From B4-G1 sp964393895 (GTDB lineage Bacteria > Chloroflexota > Anaerolineae > B4-G1), in NCBI GenBank assembly GCA_964393895.1, contig CAYMWP010000055.1, positions 1 to 27,137 of the forward strand: a DNA stretch of 27,137 bases, given 5' to 3'. Below, piece after piece: positions 6,926-14,233 of the stretch (position 1 is the stretch's first letter; the number at the start of each line of letters is the position of its first letter). The notes beneath the pieces were generated by a model that saw only the letters and a program-made list of their open reading frames with translations, did no database searches and was not told the origin of the DNA. A program made the translations under genes and the position numbers.

Positions 6926-9505
6926 GTGAACAAAAAAAGAATGCTTTGGGCGACGCTGGCCCTGATGTGCATAGCAGCCATCGTCGTCAGCTCCTGTGGA
7001 GGCCAAACGCCTGCTACCGAAGCGCCGCCAGCCGAGTCCCCCGAGACCGCGGGACCGGTCACTGTTGACGTCTGGTTCCATTCCGGTCGGGCTGAGGAGC
7101 GAGAGGCGCTGCTGGCCGCGTTCGGCGCCGAGTTCGAGACCGCAAACCCGGACATCCAGGTAGAACTGATCGAGCTGCCCGAGGGGGGCTACAACGACCA
7201 GGTGCAAGCGGCCGCCATCGCCGGGGAGCTGCCCTGCGTGCTGGACTTTGACGGGCCTTTCGTCTACAACTATGTCTGGGGCGAGTACCTTATCCCCTTG
7301 GATGACTATTTCTCCCAGGCGGAGCTGGATGATTTCCTGCCCTCTATCATCGAGCAGGGCACCTACCAAGACGGCAAGCTGTACAGCCTGGGTCAGTACG
7401 ACTCGGGCCTGGCCATCTGGGCCCACAAGTCCTACCTGGAGGAGGCCGGCGTTCGCATCCCCACCGTGGACGATCCGTGGGATCGGGCCGAGTTCGAGGC
7501 GGCGCTGGCAGCGCTGAAGGATCTGGAGGAGACCGAGTACGCCGTTGATATGAAGATGAACTACGCCCAGTCTGTGCCGTCCGAGTGGCTGACCTATGGC
7601 TTTTCGCCCATCCTGCAATCTTTCGGCGCCGACCTCATCGACCGTGAGACCTACGCCTCCGCCGAGGGGATTCTCAACGGGCCTGAGGCTGTGGAGGCCA
7701 TGACCATGATCCAGAGCTGGTTCGACGCCGGCTATGCCAACGCCAACCCCGCCGACGACGCCTGCTTCACCAGCGGCGCCTGCGCCCTGGCCTACGTCGG
7801 CCACTGGACCACCGCCGGTCACATAGACGCCGTCGGCGATGATCTGATCCTGCTCCCCATGCCCGACTTTGGCAACGGTCCCAAGAGCGGCATGGGCTCC
7901 TGGAACTGGGGCATCACCAGCCAGTGCGCCAACCCGGACGCCGCCGCCGAGGTGCTGCGCTATCTCGTCTCTGAGGAGAGCATCAAGCGCATGACAGAGC
8001 TGAACGGCGCTGTGCCGGCGCGCAAGTCGGTCTTTGCGCAGGACGAGCGCTACCAGGAGGGGGGCTTGCTCTACACCTTTGTCCAGCAGCTCGACCGGGG
8101 CTGGGCCGTACCCCGCCCGGTGACGCCCGCGTACCCCACCATCACCGCCGCCTTCTCCGTGGCGTTCAAGAACATTGCCAACGGGGCCGACGTTCAGGAT
8201 GAACTGGACGCAGCGGTGGACAAGATCAATCAGGATCTGGAGGACAATGACTTTTACGGCGGCATCGCCGGGGGCGCGCCGGCCGAGACCGGAGAAATCA
8301 GTGTGGTCGACATCTGGTTCCACTCGGGCCGGGCGGCCGAGCGCGAGGCGCTGCTGGCCTCCTTCGGCGCCGAGTTTGAGGCCGAGTATCCCAACGTGGT
8401 CATCAACATGGTCGAGTTGCCGGAGGGCGGCTACAACGACCAGGTGCAGGCGGCCGCTATCGCCGGGGAGCTTCCATGCGTGCTGGACTTTGATGGGCCT
8501 TTCGTCTACAACTATGTCTGGGGCGAGTACCTCATCCCGCTGGATGACTATTTCTCCCAGGCAGAGCTGGACGATTTCCTGCCCTCTATCATCGAGCAGG
8601 GCACCTACCAAGACGGCAAGCTGTACAGCCTGGGTCAGTACGACTCGGGCCTGGCCATCTGGGCCCACAAGTCCTACCTGGAGGAGGCCGGCGTTCGCAT
8701 CCCCACCGTGGACGATCCGTGGGATCGGGCCGAGTTCGAGGCGGCGCTGGCAGCGCTGAAGGATCTGGAGGAGACCGAGTACGCCGTTGATATGAAGATG
8801 AACTACGCCCAGTCTGTGCCGTCCGAGTGGCTGACCTATGGCTTTTCGCCCATCCTGCAATCTTTCGGCGCCGACCTCATCGACCGTGAGACCTACGCCT
8901 CCGCCGAGGGGATTCTCAACGGGCCTGAGGCTGTGGAGGCCATGACCATGATCCAGAGCTGGTTCGACGCCGGCTATGCCAACGCCAACCCCGCCGACGA
9001 CGCCTGCTTCACCAGCGGCGCCTGCGCCCTGGCCTACGTCGGCCACTGGACCACCGCCGGTCACATAGACGCCGTCGGCGATGACCTGATTCTGCTGCCT
9101 ATGCCCGACTTTGGCGAGGCCCCCAAGTGCGGCATGGGCTCCTGGAACTGGGGCATCACCAGCCAGTGCGCCGACCCGGACGCCGCCGCCGAGGTGCTGC
9201 GCTACCTGGTCTCTGAGGAGAGCATCCAGCGCATGACGGAGCTGAACGGAGCCGTGCCGGCCCGCATATCCGTGTTTGAGCAAGACGAGCGCTATCAGGA
9301 GGGGGGCTTGCTCTACACCTTTGTCCAGCAGCTCAACCGGGGTTGGGGTATGCCTCGCCCGGTGACGCCCGCGTACCCCACCATCACGGCCGCCTTCTCC
9401 GTGGCGTTCAAGAACATTGCCAACGGGGCCAACGTTCAGGATGAGCTGGACGCAGCGGTAGACAAGATCGAAGCCGACCTCGAAGACAACGACTATTACC
9501 AGTAG
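6926..9505 (+). CDS. Double solute-binding lipoprotein of an ABC sugar transporter (two tandem family 1 domains)
   Basis: This lipoprotein of 859 residues carries two complete copies of a MalE-type binding protein. The GTG at 6926 is preceded by AAAGGAG (6911-6917) and gives MNKKR, a hydrophobic helix and the lipobox VSSC with lipidated Cys24. ATG 6905 is an alternative. Domain 1 runs from about residue 45 to 445, and domain 2 follows at exactly 414 residues' distance after a short Gly/Ala-rich linker (GGIAGGAPAETGEI). Both contain VELPEGGYNDQVQ-like, LDFDGPFVYNYVWGEYL, GTYQDGKLYSLGQYD and GMGSWNWGITSQCA blocks. Typical family members have one domain of about 400-450 residues. It begins the operon with the two permeases. 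It presumably binds an oligosaccharide or related sugar outside the membrane; the ligand cannot be read from sequence. Confidence 0.93.
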   Translation: MNKKRMLWATLALMCIAAIVVSSCGGQTPATEAPPAESPETAGPVTVDVWFHSGRAEEREALLAAFGAEFETANPDIQVELIELPEGGYNDQVQAAAIAGELPCVLDFDGPFVYNYVWGEYLIPLDDYFSQAELDDFLPSIIEQGTYQDGKLYSLGQYDSGLAIWAHKSYLEEAGVRIPTVDDPWDRAEFEAALAALKDLEETEYAVDMKMNYAQSVPSEWLTYGFSPILQSFGADLIDRETYASAEGILNGPEAVEAMTMIQSWFDAGYANANPADDACFTSGACALAYVGHWTTAGHIDAVGDDLILLPMPDFGNGPKSGMGSWNWGITSQCANPDAAAEVLRYLVSEESIKRMTELNGAVPARKSVFAQDERYQEGGLLYTFVQQLDRGWAVPRPVTPAYPTITAAFSVAFKNIANGADVQDELDAAVDKINQDLEDNDFYGGIAGGAPAETGEISVVDIWFHSGRAAEREALLASFGAEFEAEYPNVVINMVELPEGGYNDQVQAAAIAGELPCVLDFDGPFVYNYVWGEYLIPLDDYFSQAELDDFLPSIIEQGTYQDGKLYSLGQYDSGLAIWAHKSYLEEAGVRIPTVDDPWDRAEFEAALAALKDLEETEYAVDMKMNYAQSVPSEWLTYGFSPILQSFGADLIDRETYASAEGILNGPEAVEAMTMIQSWFDAGYANANPADDACFTSGACALAYVGHWTTAGHIDAVGDDLILLPMPDFGEAPKCGMGSWNWGITSQCADPDAAAEVLRYLVSEESIQRMTELNGAVPARISVFEQDERYQEGGLLYTFVQQLNRGWGMPRPVTPAYPTITAAFSVAFKNIANGANVQDELDAAVDKIEADLEDNDYYQ
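7331..7842 (+). repeat. First copy of a 512-bp perfect direct repeat
   Basis: Compared by eye, this stretch is identical base for base to 8573-9084, at an offset of 1242 bases (414 codons). The homology continues on both sides but is diverged there. By my hand count, the 270 bases to the left carry about 46 differences. Confidence 0.92.
8573..9084 (+). repeat. Second copy of the 512-bp perfect direct repeat
   Basis: This is the partner of 7331-7842 inside the second binding-protein domain. The first mismatches are at 7330/8572 and 7843/9085. Both copies are in the same reading frame, so recombination between them would delete or add exactly one binding-protein domain without a frameshift. 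Confidence 0.92.
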
Positions 9506-9522
9506 TACTTGTATAACCGGTG

Positions 9523-9555
9523 GGCCATGCCAGGGGGCTTCCCCCTGGCATGGCC
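9523..9555 (+). promoter_or_regulatory. Strong intercistronic hairpin between binding protein and first permease
   Basis: GGCCATGCCAGGGGG (9523-9537) pairs perfectly with CCCCCTGGCATGGCC (9541-9555) around a 3-base loop. No T-tract follows, so it is more likely a partial attenuator or a 3'-end stabiliser than a full terminator. In binding-protein operons such a structure lets the binding protein be made in excess over the permeases, as known for malE-malF. Confidence 0.7.
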
Positions 9556-9589
9556 TCTCAAACTTGTCAATTTTGAATAGGAGAGAAAC

Positions 9590-10699
9590 ATGGCTGACCC
9601 GATAGACAAGCAAGAATCGGCCACATCTCATCCCAAGAGGCGGCCCCGCCCTTCAAAGCCCAAGGGCGGGGAGAGCATCACGGCTTGGCTGATGATAGCT
9701 CCTGCCGCCCTGGGTCTAGTCGTCTTTATGATTGTCCCCTTCTTTATGGCCTTTTACTTTAGTTTCACCGATACCCGGCTCATGTCGCCCAACCCGCCTG
9801 AGGTGGTAGGCCTGGAAAACTATAAGCAGTTGCTAGGCATCAAAGCGATCTCTATGGAACCCTGGATCGACGCGGAAACCGGCGAATATCCACGCTCCCG
9901 CACGATCCTGCGCAGCGAAGAATACAAGGGCGAGCGCCTACAAGAACTGACCCAGGTCAACCTGCTGGGAGCCCGCTATCTCGTCGCGGCCGGCGACCCG
10001 ATCTTTTGGCAGGGCCTGCTCAACAACTTTAAATTCGTGCTCATGGTGGTGCCGTTACAGACCGCCTTTGCCCTCCTCCTGGCGATTCTGATCAATCAAG
10101 ATATCGTCGGGGCGAATGTTTACCGGGCGCTCTACTTTACGCCGGTCGTGGTGCCGATGGTGGTGGTGGCCGTGATCTGGTTCTTTCTCTACAATCCCGG
10201 CGTGGGGACGATCAACACCTTTGTGCAGGCCGTCACCTTTGGGCTGGTGGGGCCTCAAGACTGGCTCGCGGACCCCAAGCTGGCCTTTCTCTGTATCATG
10301 CTGGTCTCGATCCGGCAGGGCGTGGGGTTTCAGATGGTGATCTTTTTGGCCGGACTGCAAGAGATCCCGCAAGAGATATACGAGGCCGCGTCCATAGACG
10401 GCTGCAACAGGATCCAAGAGTTCTTTTACGTCACGTTGCCCCAACTGCGCAACACCACCATATTCGTGGTCATTGCCACCACCATCCTGGCCTTTCAGCT
10501 CTTTACCCAGGTCGACATTATGACGGGGGGCGGGCCAAGCAACGCCTCTATGACCACCATTCTGCACGTCGTCAACGAGGGCCGCCGGCAACTGCGCGCC
10601 GGCTATGCCTCGTCTATCACGGTTGTGTTCTTCTTGATTGTCCTTGTCATCTCGATCATCCAGCGCGTCATAGTGCGTGAAGAAAAGGCGGTGACATAA
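9590..10699 (+). CDS. ABC sugar transporter permease, MalF/UgpA type
   Basis: This is a 369-residue inner-membrane permease. Transmembrane segments are visible near residues 33-58, 147-169, 180-200, 233-255, 290-310 and 341-360. The EAA loop that contacts the ATPase reads EIYEAASIDGCNRIQEFFYVTLPQL (about 263-286). A ribosome site (AGGAGA, about 9580) precedes ATG 9590. The external loop between the first two helices is unusually long: about 85 residues including a charged stretch (SMEPWIDAETGEYPRSR onward), where UgpA-like proteins usually have about 30. The gene ends by overlapping the next permease at TAATG. No ATPase is encoded in the window, so a shared MsmK-like ATPase elsewhere is expected. 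Confidence 0.93.
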   Translation: MADPIDKQESATSHPKRRPRPSKPKGGESITAWLMIAPAALGLVVFMIVPFFMAFYFSFTDTRLMSPNPPEVVGLENYKQLLGIKAISMEPWIDAETGEYPRSRTILRSEEYKGERLQELTQVNLLGARYLVAAGDPIFWQGLLNNFKFVLMVVPLQTAFALLLAILINQDIVGANVYRALYFTPVVVPMVVVAVIWFFLYNPGVGTINTFVQAVTFGLVGPQDWLADPKLAFLCIMLVSIRQGVGFQMVIFLAGLQEIPQEIYEAASIDGCNRIQEFFYVTLPQLRNTTIFVVIATTILAFQLFTQVDIMTGGGPSNASMTTILHVVNEGRRQLRAGYASSITVVFFLIVLVISIIQRVIVREEKAVT

Positions 10700-11676
10700 T
10701 GAGCGCTTTAGCAGCCTCGCAAACCAAAACGATGCATAGCCGAGAATATCGGATTCGAAAGGCCGCCCGCGCGACACTGAACTATGTCGTCATGACCCTC
10801 TTGGCCTTGTTCTTTATGTTCCCGATCCTCTTTATGTTGATCTCGGCCATCAAGACCAACGAGGACCAGATCACGGGCGACGTGGCCGGGCTGCAGGCCT
10901 TTGTGCCCTATCCGCTCGAGTACCAGCCTTATGTGGAGGCATTGGACGAGCAACCCGTCGAGATGCGCGAGGCGTATACGGGGTTGGGCATACAGAACTT
11001 CCGTGATGTGTTCAGACGCACGAGGTTCGGGCAGTTCATGCTCAACTCGATCTTCATCTCCGGCACCACGGTGGCCTTGGGGCTGCTGTTCAACAGCATG
11101 GCGGCCTATGCGCTGTCGCGACTTAAATGGAGGGGACAGGGACTCGTACTGGCATTGATCGTGGCCCTCATCATCGTCCCTTTCGAGGCTGTCGCCGTCC
11201 CGCTCATGTTGTTGACCACCAAGCTGCCCTGGATCGACGGGACCATCGGCTGGCACAATACGTACCACGTGCAGATCATTCCCTTTATCGCCGATGCTTT
11301 CTCCATCTTTCTTTTCTACCAGTTCTTCATCGGCCTACCCCGAGACCTAGACGAGGCGGCTCTCGTAGACGGCGCCAGTCGCTTCCGCATCTATTGGAGC
11401 GTCATTGTTCCCATTTCCAAGCCAGTCTTTGCCACTGTCGCCATTCTCAAGTTCCTGCAATACTGGGGTTCGTATCTGTGGCCCCTCATGGTCGTCCAAC
11501 TGCCAGACGCCAGACCGCTGACCGTGGCGATGAACGAGTTCTTTGGACAATATCCCCGTCTGTGGGGCGACACCCTGGCCTTTGCCTCGATGATTACCAT
11601 CCCGGTGCTGATTGTGTTTATGCTGTTTCAAAAGTGGTTCGTACAGAGCGTCGCCTCCAGCGGCGTCAAGGGATAG
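10699..11676 (+). CDS. ABC sugar transporter permease, MalG/UgpE type
   Basis: This is a 325-residue partner permease. The first helix (about residues 29-51) is followed by an enlarged external segment (about 52-110, containing EYQPYVEALDEQPVEMREAY). The typical second block GQFMLNSIFISGTTVALGLLFNSMAAYALSR comes next, and the EAA loop is LDEAALVDGASRFRIYWSVIVP (about 217-238). ATG 10699 shares one base with the TAA of the preceding gene, indicating translational coupling. Together the two permeases form the transmembrane pore fed by the double binding protein. The ending FQKWFVQSVASSGVKG is typical for this family. Confidence 0.94.
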   Translation: MSALAASQTKTMHSREYRIRKAARATLNYVVMTLLALFFMFPILFMLISAIKTNEDQITGDVAGLQAFVPYPLEYQPYVEALDEQPVEMREAYTGLGIQNFRDVFRRTRFGQFMLNSIFISGTTVALGLLFNSMAAYALSRLKWRGQGLVLALIVALIIVPFEAVAVPLMLLTTKLPWIDGTIGWHNTYHVQIIPFIADAFSIFLFYQFFIGLPRDLDEAALVDGASRFRIYWSVIVPISKPVFATVAILKFLQYWGSYLWPLMVVQLPDARPLTVAMNEFFGQYPRLWGDTLAFASMITIPVLIVFMLFQKWFVQSVASSGVKG

Positions 11677-11729
11677 CTTCTTCTATCCTGTCTCAGGTGC
11701 CGCACCGAATCGAGCCGAGGAGATGATCC

Positions 11730-12392
11730 ATGGATGAGCTAGTCTGGCAGCGAAAGGAACGGTCGATCTGGGGCAAGCAGGCATCCGGCTATGACCGGCG
11801 GACCCTGCGGATCTATGAGCAGGCCTACGAGCGCTCGATCCGTAAGGCCCTCTCCGTGATCTCGCCCGATCAATGCGTCCTGGAGATCGGATGTGGTACA
11901 GGCATCCTCTCCCTGGGAATCGCTCCTTGCGCGGCGAAAGTGGTCGGCACCGACATATCACCGGAGATGGTCGAGATCGCCAGGCGAAAAGCGGAGCAGG
12001 AGAGACTCGGCAACGTAGAGTTCCGCGTGGGCGACGGCTATTCACTTCCTTTCGAGGACGGTTCCTTCGACACCCTGTTGCTGTTCAACACACTCCATGT
12101 GGTCAAGGAGCCCGAGGCCCTCCTTCGGGAAGCGCACCGTCTGCTCAAACCGTCCGGGCGACTGGTCAGTGCGACCGATTGCTACGTCGAGCCGGTGCCC
12201 CTCCCTACCCGGCTGAAACTGGGTACGCAGCGGATGTTGCACCGGATTGGCCTTATCCCGTTTCTATGGTGCTGGACCAAAGAGGGCCTTCAGCAGCTAT
12301 TCGCGCGGTGTTCTTTCGAGATCGCAGAGACCGACGTGCTGCACGCCGCCCCTGTGAACTACTATGTTCTGGCGAGGAGGCAGGAGCTGTGA
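11730..12392 (+). CDS. Class I SAM-dependent methyltransferase (Methyltransf_11/UbiE-like)
   Basis: This is a 220-residue soluble methyltransferase. Motif I (VLEIGCGTGILSLG, about residues 49-62) binds S-adenosylmethionine. VVGTDISPEMVEIAR gives the acidic residue for the ribose, and FDTLLLFNTLHVV and LLREAHRLLKPSGRLV are the later motifs. The start at ATG 11730 has GAGGAG a few bases upstream. It lies 53 bases after the permease operon and may be cotranscribed, but nothing in the sequence ties it to sugar transport. The substrate cannot be told; the C-terminal region resembles small-molecule or lipid/quinone-type methyltransferases rather than rRNA enzymes. Confidence 0.85.
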   Translation: MDELVWQRKERSIWGKQASGYDRRTLRIYEQAYERSIRKALSVISPDQCVLEIGCGTGILSLGIAPCAAKVVGTDISPEMVEIARRKAEQERLGNVEFRVGDGYSLPFEDGSFDTLLLFNTLHVVKEPEALLREAHRLLKPSGRLVSATDCYVEPVPLPTRLKLGTQRMLHRIGLIPFLWCWTKEGLQQLFARCSFEIAETDVLHAAPVNYYVLARRQEL

Positions 12393-12496
12393 ATCCATGA
12401 GAGCAGTTCGGGTGTGGCTACTGCCCTGTTGTTCTGGACCCCACGACTGGAAAACGGAGTATTGGCCTACAAAGCACAGGTGGAGGCAACGCAAAA

Positions 12497-12880
12497 ATGA
12501 GAAACGGCATACGATTGTTGGTAGCTCCATGGTACCTACTAGGTTGGCTTTCGCACGTGTACCTCGGATTATCAGCGCCGGAGGAGACGTATGGCCACTT
12601 GGGCGAGGCAGCTCTGTTTCCGGCGTACACTACCTTGTGGCGCGATCTGGTAATGCCAAACATCACGTTCTTCGCCTTGCTGCTGGCCGCCTTTGAAATC
12701 GCGGTGGGCGTCCTGTTGGTGGGCAAAGGGAAACGGGTCAAGGATCGCTGGCAGAGCTTCCTGTTCAACCGCTTGCCAACTCTGATGATGGTCGCGCTGC
12801 AGGTACCGCTGCTATGGGGACGCTATGAGAGATCGTTGCCTGAAGTCATCTGGATCCGCCTCCCCTGGGCGAAGAAGTGA
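12497..12880 (+). CDS. Small hypothetical membrane protein
   Basis: I do not recognise the family of this 127-residue protein. It shows three hydrophobic segments, near residues 4-24 (LLVAPWYLLGWLSHVYLGL), 52-75 (NITFFALLLAAFEIAVGVLLV) and 93-108 (LPTLMMVALQVPLLWG). A basic loop (GKGKRVKDR) lies between the last two, and the tail ends in WAKK. A ribosome site (GGAGG, 12482-12486) lies ten bases before ATG 12497, which supports translation. DoxX-like or other small integral membrane families are possible. It stands alone, 104 bases after the methyltransferase gene. Confidence 0.6.
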   Translation: MRNGIRLLVAPWYLLGWLSHVYLGLSAPEETYGHLGEAALFPAYTTLWRDLVMPNITFFALLLAAFEIAVGVLLVGKGKRVKDRWQSFLFNRLPTLMMVALQVPLLWGRYERSLPEVIWIRLPWAKK

Positions 12881-13171
12881 CATGGCCGGTTCTCTATGAG
12901 GAGCAGTGGGAGCGGCTGCCGAGGGGGAAGTCGTTTCTTAACAAACACCTAGCGTCGGGCTGAACCCCTCACCGAGGGCTTCAACCCCTTCCCCAGGGCC
13001 AAATCTATGGCCTGTAGAGCCTCTTTTCCTCAACCCGAGCGCTCCACCCTCCGCGTCCCCGCTCCCTCCCCCGTCCCTCTGCTCCCTGCACCTTGCCCCC
13101 TCTGCTCCCCGCGTCCCTCCGCACGCCAAGTTCGCAAAACGTGAGCCTCGTCAGGCCAAAATCACCCCGCT
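12881..13171 (+). other. Intergenic stretch with a cytosine-rich repeat tract
   Basis: I see no gene here. A small inverted repeat GGCCA-N6-TGGCC lies near 12998-13013, followed by CTCTTTTCC; it may terminate transcription from the left. The second half is the C-rich tract listed separately. Confidence 0.5.
13038..13127 (+). repeat. Degenerate cytosine-rich 7-8-mer tandem repeat
   Basis: About 90 bases are built of variants of CTCCCxC / TCTGCTCC / GCGTCCC, and TCTGCTCC occurs twice (13078, 13101). The complementary strand is correspondingly G-rich with several runs of three or more G. It resembles the short tandemly repeated sequences described in filamentous cyanobacteria and is related in style to the other heptamer tracts of this window. 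Confidence 0.55.
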
Positions 13172-13378
13172 CAGAAACTATTCTCAACAGCAGAAGTGGT
13201 GCACCAACTAGGAGTCTCCACGGTCACTGTGCAGCGACGGGTACGGAGTGGGCATTTTCCCAACGCTCGTAAGAAAGGACCATCTGTCAATAGCCCATAT
13301 CTCATTCCAGAGAGGGACGTGAGGGATTTCCAACAGGCTCTTGAGAAGCAAGTGCCACATAGCAACGAGCAACAGTAG
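13172..13378 (+). pseudogene. Helix-turn-helix (excisionase/MerR-like) gene remnant
   Basis: The frame reads QKLFSTAEVVHQLGVSTVTV, then QRRVRSGHFPNARKKG and, nearer the end, YLIPERDVRDFQQALEKQ. This is the standard small DNA-binding domain: a first helix with STAEVV, a recognition helix and a wing ending in an ERDV-type helix. The match begins after an in-frame stop at 13142-13144 without a usable start before the first helix. GTG 13196 would cut that helix off and has no ribosome site. I therefore read it as a decayed gene or a piece of a mobile element. The frame ends in SNEQQ. Confidence 0.45.
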
Positions 13379-13527
13379 AAATCCAACAGGGCCGCCCCAG
13401 CAACCAAGCAAGCGCGACCCTGTTTCCCCATTGCACCTTACCAACCTAGCGCATCAGGACAAGGACATTCCGCGTTCGCAGAGGTCCTTTGCTACCCTGG
13501 TGCCAGATAGAGGCACAACGGGTTGGT

Positions 13528-13550
13528 GTGGCAAGGCAAAGCCTCGCCAC
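13528..13550 (-). terminator. Hairpin just downstream of the Met-type tRNA gene
   Basis: GTGGC (13528-13532) pairs with GCCAC (13546-13550), and AGGC with GCCT inside, with one mismatch and an AAA loop. It begins 4 bases beyond the tRNA 3' end on the minus strand. There is no T-tract, so it may be a processing or weak termination signal. Confidence 0.35.
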
Positions 13551-13553
13551 GTG

Positions 13554-13625
13554 TGGCGACGCCCAGATTCGAACTGGGAACCAAGGGCTTATGAGTCCCC
13601 TGCTCTGCCATTGAGCTACGTCGCC
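13554..13625 (-). tRNA. tRNA with CAT anticodon (elongator Met most likely, Ile2 possible)
   Basis: The minus strand gives a 72-base cloverleaf. It has acceptor GGCGACG/CGTCGCC, D-arm GCTC/GAGC, anticodon loop CTCATAA with anticodon CAT, T-arm CCCAG-TTCGAAT-CTGGG and discriminator A. CCA is not encoded. The 5' end GGCGACG lacks the C1-A72 mismatch typical of initiator tRNA, so elongator Met is preferred; a lysidine-modified Ile2 tRNA also has CAT in DNA. The innermost anticodon-stem pair is A-G rather than A-T. Confidence 0.9.
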
Positions 13626-13676
13626 TCAATTCACAGAGTGATTATACAGGAGAAGGGCTGGCGTGTCAAGCACACG

Positions 13677-14147
13677 TCACTTTTTGTATCCCCTGCGCCC
13701 TCGGGTTTGGGCCGTTTCCTCGTTCACGTCCTCCTGCCAGCCACAGTGGACGTTCTCACGGCAGTCAAAGCGCGAGATGTAAGGCTTGATGTCCAGGAGC
13801 GGCGTCCCGTCCAACACGTCTACATCCTCCAGATGCAAGACATTGCCTGCGATCTTGACCAGCCTCACCAGGCTGAGGCCAATTGGTTTGGGGCGGGCCG
13901 GCGCGCGCGTGGCAAACACGCCGTAGGGAGCATCCTGGAGGAACGGTTTTACGCTCAGGTTGCAGTCTTTTGCTCGGTGAAAGTTATACATCAAATAGAT
14001 ATGCGAAAAACCCTCCAGATCGCGCAGCCCCTCTTCGTACTCGGGGAAAATCTCGGCCGTCCCTTTGACCCCCTGCACATAGATCGGCTGGATAGGAGTT
14101 TATTCCACTTGTTCGTGGGGACTGTGGATCAGGCCGATGGGATGCAA
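13677..14147 (-). pseudogene. trmO: TrmO-family tRNA (t6A37) N6-methyltransferase, N-terminus broken by an in-frame stop
   Basis: The open part (13677-14078, 133 codons from a GTG) carries the family core: QGVKGTAEIFPEYEEGLRDL, EGFSHIYLMYNFHRA, FATRAPARPKPIGLSLVRL and a DIKPYISRFD-like end. TrmO methylates N6 of t6A37 in tRNA-Thr. Reading the same frame upstream gives LHPIGLIHSPHEQVE, then TAA (14100-14102), then TPIQPIYVQGVKG. The family's first strand (HPIGxxHSP) is therefore encoded but cut off by one stop that a single change from GAA would create. No ATG lies in frame before it, only TTG 14147. The gene begins just after a terminator with no visible promoter. I read it as recently inactivated; a sequencing error or use of an internal GTG start cannot be excluded. 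Confidence 0.75.
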
Positions 14148-14190
14148 GGTGATGGTGAGTCGGCGCTCATACTCGAGGTTGCCTGTTCTG

Positions 14191-14224
14191 CGTAAAACGA
14201 GAACCCCCACCGCTGAGGTGGGGG
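14191..14224 (-). terminator. Intrinsic terminator downstream of tRNA-Glu
   Basis: On the minus strand CCCCCACC-TCAGC-GGTGGGGG forms a perfect 8-bp stem (14204-14224), followed by TTCTCGTTTT. It starts 10 bases beyond the 3' end of tRNA-Glu and should end that transcript before the trmO remnant. Confidence 0.75.
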
Positions 14225-14233
14225 CGATGGGAG

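Noticed and set aside
7331..9084. The long direct repeat as an insertion sequence or CRISPR-like array
   Set aside because: The repeat lies wholly within one reading frame and encodes binding-protein sequence; there are no terminal inverted repeats, transposase or spacers.
6737..9631. A 964-codon open frame on the minus strand covering the whole double binding-protein gene
   Set aside because: It is the exact antisense of a well-supported gene, its repeats only mirror the tandem duplication, and its product shows no recognisable domain. GC-rich codon use keeps the opposite frame open.
13341..14195. A 284-codon plus-strand frame
   Set aside because: It runs straight through the CAT tRNA and antisense to the trmO remnant, and shows no family features.
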